A DNA stretch of 8,957 nucleotides from assembly GCA_031282535.1 (NCBI GenBank), contig JAITDM010000038.1:1-8957 (forward strand). The letters run 5' to 3'. Shown here piece by piece: positions 6,007 to 8,957 of the stretch (within the stretch, counting starts at the first letter, position 1; every line of letters starts with the position of its first letter). This stretch comes from Oscillospiraceae bacterium (lineage in GTDB: Bacteria; Bacillota; Clostridia; Oscillospirales; UBA929). The position numbers and the translations under genes are program-made. A model generated the notes under the pieces. It was not told the DNA's origin, did no database searches, and worked only from the letters and a program-made list of their open reading frames with translations.

Positions 6007-7341
6007 TCAGCCGGCGTGCGCGCGCAGGAAGCGCCGCAGATCCAGGGTGCACAGGAGCGCGCCCAGGGCCGAGGCGATCAGGAAGGCGTAGACAAAGCCG
6101 CCGATGCCGAGCCGGGGCTGGGCGGCGCCCAGCCAGGTGAGGGCGAGCTGGAGGAGGCCGGCGAGGATGGCGTTTGCGGCCGCGCGCGTCTGGAGTCCGA
6201 GGGCGGAGAGCAGGCTGCTCAGGATGCTGTGGTAGCAGGCGAAGACGGTGCCGAGGGCGAGGGGCGGGATGTAGAGCCCGGCCGCCGCCTGCCGGAAGAG
6301 CAGGCGGGCGAGATCCGGGCCCGCCAGGGCCAGGAGGGCCATCGAGGGGAGGAGCGCCGCCGTCGCCAGGGCCAGCGTGCGCGTGACACGGCGGCGGATG
6401 GAGGCGAAACGCCGCAGGGCCAGGTCCTCCGACAGCCGGGGGATCATGACGAGGGACAGCCCGACCGCGAAGGCGAGGGGCAGGCTGAGCAGGGGCATCG
6501 TCATGCCGACGACGACCCCGTAGGAGGAGAGCGCCTCGTCGGCCGTGAGGCCGGCCGCCATCAGACGGGCGGGGACCATCACGGAACCCGCCGCGCCGAT
6601 ACAGTTCGACAGCAGGCTGGACAGCGCGAAGGGGACGGCGATGGCCGCCATGTCCGACAGCATCCGCCGGCGCGGCAGCCCCGGACCGGCGGCGCGGCGG
6701 CCGCGCTGCGACCGGCGGTACAGCGTACGCAGCAGCACGGCGCTCACGACCTCGCAGATCACCATGCCGAGGACGACGAGGCCGATGGCGTACTCCTCAT
6801 AGGAGGGCCGCAGGCAGTGGAGCAGCGTCAGCACGGCGCCCGTGCGCACCAGGTTTTCCAGGATTTCGCTCAGGGCGGGCGGGTGGATCTTTTTGAGCCC
6901 GTAGAAGTGGTTTTTGTGGATGTTTTCGATCCCGGTCAGCAGCAGGCAGGGCAGCAGCAGCAGCAGCCCCGTCCGGGTACGGGCGTCGCCCAGCAGCGCG
7001 ACGGAGATGCCGTCGGAGAAGAGGATGACCGGCAGGGCCACGGCGCACCAGAGGAGCAGAAACACAGAGAGCGCCCGGCGCACGAGCTGCCTGACGGCCA
7101 GCGTGTTGTCCAGCGCCGCATACCCGGCGGACAGGCGGGAGACCGCCACGGTCAGCCCGGAGACGACGAGAGACAGCAAAACGGAATGGACGGGCGTGAC
7201 CAGCGCGAGCAGGCCGAGGCCCTCCGCGCCGATCAGCCGCGCGAGACACACGCGGTACACAAAGCCGACGGCCTGGGCAAACAGGTTGACGGCGGTCAGC
7301 AGCGCGGCGCCGTACAGGGCCGAGCGGGTATTCCATTTCAA
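6007..7341 (-). CDS. SpoVB/MurJ-like oligosaccharide flippase (MOP superfamily membrane protein)
   Basis: This is a 444-aa, strongly hydrophobic protein with about 12 predicted membrane segments, spaced in two halves around a basic loop near residues 208-228 (RRSQRGRRAAGPGLPRRR). The N-terminal region FAQAVGFVYRVCLARLIGAEGLGL and the segment SLVMIPRLSEDLA in the second half are typical of the SpoVB branch of polysaccharide and lipid-linked sugar exporters. It may move a lipid-linked oligosaccharide or cell-wall precursor across the membrane, and the substrate is unknown. SpoVB itself is about 70 residues longer with 14 segments, so a sporulation role is not established. The start is TTG at 7341 with GGGGGG (7349-7354) 7 nt upstream. 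The ATG at 7336 is out of frame. The gene stands alone: the sugar operon promoter begins 12 nt after its stop. Residues around a run of Leu are encoded by a CTG repeat. Confidence 0.85.
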   Translation of the reverse strand: MKWNTRSALYGAALLTAVNLFAQAVGFVYRVCLARLIGAEGLGLLALVTPVHSVLLSLVVSGLTVAVSRLSAGYAALDNTLAVRQLVRRALSVFLLLWCAVALPVILFSDGISVALLGDARTRTGLLLLLPCLLLTGIENIHKNHFYGLKKIHPPALSEILENLVRTGAVLTLLHCLRPSYEEYAIGLVVLGMVICEVVSAVLLRTLYRRSQRGRRAAGPGLPRRRMLSDMAAIAVPFALSSLLSNCIGAAGSVMVPARLMAAGLTADEALSSYGVVVGMTMPLLSLPLAFAVGLSLVMIPRLSEDLALRRFASIRRRVTRTLALATAALLPSMALLALAGPDLARLLFRQAAAGLYIPPLALGTVFACYHSILSSLLSALGLQTRAAANAILAGLLQLALTWLGAAQPRLGIGGFVYAFLIASALGALLCTLDLRRFLRAHAG

Positions 7342-7379
7342 ACGGTCGCCCCCCGTGTGGGTTTTGTAACAGCCTATTC

Positions 7380-7413
7380 GCGCCGGCCGCCGTTCATGAG
7401 CGGAGGCCGGCGC
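7380..7413. other. Long GC-rich inverted repeat upstream of the flippase
   Basis: A 9-bp perfect GC stem (GCGCCGGCC with GGCCGGCGC) continues after one G/A mismatch with CCG/CGG around an 8-nt loop. The loop itself contains the palindrome TCATGA. No T-run follows on either strand. It begins 39 nt before the flippase TTG and may fold in that gene's leader or be a protein-binding site. Confidence 0.4.
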
Positions 7414-7443
7414 CCCGGGGGTGAGCCTTGGCGTTCAGGGACG

Positions 7444-7472
7444 CCGGGAATTTTGTTTTTCGCAAAATCCGG
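7444..7472. other. AT-rich inverted repeat
   Basis: ATTTTG at 7450-7455 pairs with CAAAAT at 7463-7468 around a TTTTTCG loop. The stem is extended by CCGG/CCGG at 7444-7447 and 7469-7472 after a 2-nt bulge. There is no terminal T-run on either strand, so it is not an intrinsic terminator. Confidence 0.35.
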
Positions 7473-7482
7473 GGAGAAACGT

Positions 7483-7512
7483 TAAGGGCCGGAAAAATCC
7501 GTACGATATACT
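7483..7512 (+). promoter_or_regulatory. Possible chemoreceptor promoter (sigma-D-like, or weak sigma-A)
   Basis: TAAG at 7483-7486, a 16-nt spacer and ACGATAT at 7503-7509 resemble the flagellar sigma-D (sigma-28) pattern TAAA, 14-16 nt, CCGATAT, with one mismatch in each box. The same spot also holds TATACT (7507-7512), a good sigma-A -10 box, but it has no convincing -35. An odd palindrome TTACTGAGTAA (7512-7522) follows at once. Use of this promoter would give a leader of roughly 235 nt. Confidence 0.35.
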
Positions 7513-7587
7513 TACTGAGTAAATCTCTCTTAAACCGGGAAAATCATTCAACTTTCTCTCAATTTCTACCGGGTAATCAGAACTTTC
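7489..7587 (+). repeat. Spaced CCGG-AAATC direct repeats in the chemoreceptor upstream region
   Basis: Related elements lie at 7489-7499 (CCGGAAAAATC), 7535-7545 (CCGGGAAAATC) and 7569-7578 (CCGGGTAATC). The last two extend into a longer imperfect repeat: 7534-7556 and 7568-7587 both begin ACCGGG, contain AATCA and end AACTTTC. Their starts are 34 bp apart, about three helical turns. They could be tandem protein-binding sites or the remains of a duplication. Confidence 0.45.
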
Positions 7588-7609
7588 AGGGCAGGAACGT
7601 CGAAGCCGA

Positions 7610-7634
7610 CCCGCGATGCTTGGGGGTTCGCAGG
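7610..7634 (+). other. Hairpin in the chemoreceptor leader
   Basis: CCCGCGA pairs with TCGCAGG (six of seven positions) around an 11-nt loop containing a run of five G. It looks superficially like a tRNA T-arm because of GGTTCG, but it is not one. Confidence 0.3.
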
Positions 7635-7657
7635 ACCAGTGTACACAATGCACTAAC

Positions 7658-7692
7658 GTGGGTTGCGCCTGCAACCCACAACCCACAACCCA
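7658..7692 (+). repeat. 9-bp hairpin plus three tandem CAACCCA heptamers
   Basis: GTGGGTTGC (7658-7666) pairs perfectly with GCAACCCAC (7671-7679) around the loop GCCT. The right arm is the first of three exact tandem heptamers CAACCCA at 7672-7678, 7679-7685 and 7686-7692. The left arm therefore contains the reverse complement of each heptamer and could pair with any of the three. The arrangement resembles small dispersed or REP-like repeats, or a leader with alternative folds. It ends about 60 nt before the chemoreceptor ATG. Confidence 0.6.
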
Positions 7693-7706
7693 AATTCTTG
7701 TTTTTC

Positions 7707-7725
7707 GTTGCCGCTTCGCGGCAAC
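7707..7725 (+). other. Hairpin just before the chemoreceptor ribosome site
   Basis: GTTGCCGC pairs with GCGGCAAC around TTC: eight possible pairs, or seven with a 5-nt loop. It lies 10 nt before the GAGGAGG ribosome site. A T-run lies on its 5' side only, so it is not a plus-strand terminator. It may influence ribosome access. Confidence 0.45.
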
Positions 7726-7735
7726 AACGCACAAT

Positions 7736-7742
7736 GAGGAGG
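7736..7742 (+). promoter_or_regulatory. Strong ribosome binding site of the chemoreceptor
   Basis: GAGGAGG lies 10 nt before ATG 7753. A second in-frame ATG at 7762 is 19 nt away, too far, so 7753 is the start. Confidence 0.75.
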
Positions 7743-7752
7743 ACAAACTGGG

Positions 7753-8957
7753 ATGAAAAATATGTCGGTGGGCAAGAAGCTCTTGGTCGGGTTCGGTGCG
7801 GTGATTTTTCTCATCATTGCCATCCTGAGCGTGTCGGTGATCACATCGATCAGCCGCAACAGCCAGCTCCAATATCTCAACGCCATTACGGACATGCAGT
7901 CCGAGGCCAACCAGATGCTGAACGATTACAACGCGGTCCGCGTGGAACTGCGCAGCGTGTTGGATGATTCCGTAAACAATGACGATGCATACAATTTGGT
8001 GCTCGAAAACATGCAAAAGGTGAAAAATCAGCTCGCCGCGATGGAGGCGTACAGCGCCGATCTGAACGGATACGGCGGCGAGGCGATGGCCGGCATCAAG
8101 CAGTCGCTGTCGGAGGTGGAGAACAGCCTGAACACCACGCGGGCGAGCGATTTGGAGATCCGCGCGGACAATGACGCCGTGATCGCCGCCGGCGAAACGG
8201 CGATGCAGGCGCTGGCCAATATGTATGAGAAAGCTCTCGTCTTTACGGAGGGCGCCGCGGACGACAGTTCGCAGGCGGTCCGCAACCGCATGGAAAACGT
8301 GATGAAGCCCGTGCAGGAGATCATGCAGGACTTCACGGAAGTACGGGTACAGGCCCGCGATTTCATACAGAGTCAAGACGTCTCCCTGATGCCGAAGCTG
8401 CGGGAGAACATCGACGTCGTCCAGCAAAAGCTCACCGGTCTGCGCGCGGCGCTGAGCGGCACGGCGGCGGAATCCGTCGGCCAGATGTCGTCGGCGCTGA
8501 CAGATTACGCCGACAATCTGGAGGCACTCGCCGCGGACGACCAGAAAAACACGGAGGTGTCGGAGGAAACCCGGACGGAATTTTACGATGTGTTGGATGA
8601 GATCACGGCGTTTGTGTCGGGTGTCGCCGAAGAACTCACGCACTCGCTGAACGATGTGGTGAACACCTCCAATATGGTGATGTTCCTGATCATCGGCATT
8701 GCGCTCTTCTCCATTGCTTTTGCCGTCTTCATCGCGCTGTACATCACAAAGGGCATCACGGGGCCGGTGGGCATGATGATGGGGTTCTTAAAGCAGGTGG
8801 GCGATACGGGCAATCTGACCTTCAGCGAGGAGGAACTGCGGCGCGCGCGCGCCGCGGCGGTGGCCCGGGACGAGGTGGGGCAGTCCCTCGCGGCGTTTGT
8901 GCAGATGCTGGAGCATCTGATCTACTACGGGGAAGCGCTCCAGACCGTGGCCGCCCG
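7753..8957 (+). CDS. Methyl-accepting chemotaxis protein, N-terminal part (TM1, sensor, TM2, HAMP)
   Basis: This is a transmembrane chemoreceptor that would signal through CheA/CheW to flagella, or act in a related pathway. It runs off the right edge: 401 codons are visible and the cytoplasmic methylation and signalling domain lies outside. A basic start (MKNMSVGKK) leads into TM1 (about 9-31). Residues 32-307 form an extracytoplasmic sensor with no cysteine and a heptad-like, probably all-helical composition. TM2 is at 308-330 (MVMFLIIGIALFSIAF). HAMP follows from about 331, with Pro338 after TM2 and DEVGQSLAAF near its end. The sensor is much longer than a single four-helix-bundle domain (about 150-180) and closer to a double or helical-bimodular (HBM) sensor. 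The ligand is unknown. The gene is transcribed divergently from the flippase, behind a structured leader of about 235 nt if the candidate promoter is right. Confidence 0.92.
   Translation, partial: MKNMSVGKKLLVGFGAVIFLIIAILSVSVITSISRNSQLQYLNAITDMQSEANQMLNDYNAVRVELRSVLDDSVNNDDAYNLVLENMQKVKNQLAAMEAYSADLNGYGGEAMAGIKQSLSEVENSLNTTRASDLEIRADNDAVIAAGETAMQALANMYEKALVFTEGAADDSSQAVRNRMENVMKPVQEIMQDFTEVRVQARDFIQSQDVSLMPKLRENIDVVQQKLTGLRAALSGTAAESVGQMSSALTDYADNLEALAADDQKNTEVSEETRTEFYDVLDEITAFVSGVAEELTHSLNDVVNTSNMVMFLIIGIALFSIAFAVFIALYITKGITGPVGMMMGFLKQVGDTGNLTFSEEELRRARAAAVARDEVGQSLAAFVQMLEHLIYYGEALQTVAA

Larger units (their letters stand above)
7342..7752. other. Divergent intergenic region between flippase and chemoreceptor
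   Basis: This 411-nt stretch carries no gene I can support. Its middle (about 7446-7600) is richer in A and T than its surroundings, as expected of a regulatory region. It contains several hairpins, CCGG-AAATC repeats, a possible sigma-D-like promoter toward the chemoreceptor, three CAACCCA heptamers and the chemoreceptor ribosome site. No clear promoter for the flippase was seen on the minus strand. Open frames crossing it lack ribosome sites and overlap the real genes antisense. Confidence 0.6.

Noticed and set aside
6797..7336. ATG-started frame beginning at 7336 inside the flippase start
   Set aside because: It is out of frame with the membrane protein, and its translation is Arg/Pro-rich with no family features.
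7610..7637. tRNA-like T-arm and CCA-like end (GGGGGTTCG ... GGACCA)
   Set aside because: No acceptor, D or anticodon stem can be formed around it.
7587..7640. Possible cyclic-di-GMP (GEMM-I) riboswitch, because CAGGGCA, ACG-AAGCC and GGGGTT-like pieces occur in order before a chemoreceptor
   Set aside because: The P2 helix between the first two pieces is missing entirely and the conserved receptor segments do not align. A covariance-model search would settle it.
7701..7725. Intrinsic terminator made of a T-run and GC hairpin
   Set aside because: The T-run is on the 5' side for the plus strand, and the other strand has A-rich sequence after the hairpin, so neither direction fits.
7435..8643. 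402-codon minus-strand frame opposite the chemoreceptor
   Set aside because: The plus strand encodes an unmistakable TM1-sensor-TM2-HAMP protein with a strong ribosome site. The minus frame is its shadow.

Overview
The window is GC-rich bacterial DNA, and its gene content fits a high-GC Gram-positive anaerobe of the Clostridia (Oscillospiraceae-like). The clues are strong GGAGG-type ribosome sites, frequent TTG starts, a SpoVB-like flippase, a cre-like operator, and a chemoreceptor with a HAMP region of a type I associate with Clostridia. The genus cannot be fixed from this sequence.

Left two thirds (1-5994, all on the minus strand, read right to left): one sugar-uptake and phosphorylation operon. 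A near-consensus sigma-70/sigma-A promoter (TTGACA, 17 nt, TATACT at 5966-5994) is followed by two tandem LacI/CcpA-type operators (5931-5957). The genes then run: FGGY carbohydrate kinase (4299-5870), LacI-family regulator (3229-4302), RbsA/XylG-type double ATPase (1724-3232), RbsC-type permease (632-1654), and a lipoprotein sugar-binding protein cut by the left edge (1-488). The kinase/regulator and regulator/ATPase junctions are both 4-nt stop/start overlaps (TTGA and ATGA). The binding protein captures a sugar, the permease and ATPase import it unphosphorylated, the kinase traps it, and the regulator probably controls its own operon. The sugar is unknown: the kinase looks like a xylulokinase but differs at two positions that contact substrate in E. 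coli XylB.

Middle (6007-7341, minus strand): a 12-TM SpoVB/MurJ-like flippase of the MOP superfamily, starting at TTG. It ends only 12 nt before the operon's -35 box and has no visible terminator.

Right (7342-8957): a 411-nt divergent intergenic region rich in small repeats and hairpins. It leads to a plus-strand methyl-accepting chemotaxis protein that runs off the right edge. The visible 401 codons cover TM1, an unusually long (about 275 residue) probably helical sensor region, TM2 and HAMP. The leader has a possible sigma-D-like promoter, CCGG-AAATC repeats, three tandem CAACCCA heptamers beside a complementary hairpin, and a second hairpin just before the ribosome site.

I see no CRISPR array, transposase, rRNA, tRNA or phage gene. 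The most unusual material is the chemoreceptor leader, the tandem operator arrangement, and the kinase's altered substrate pocket.
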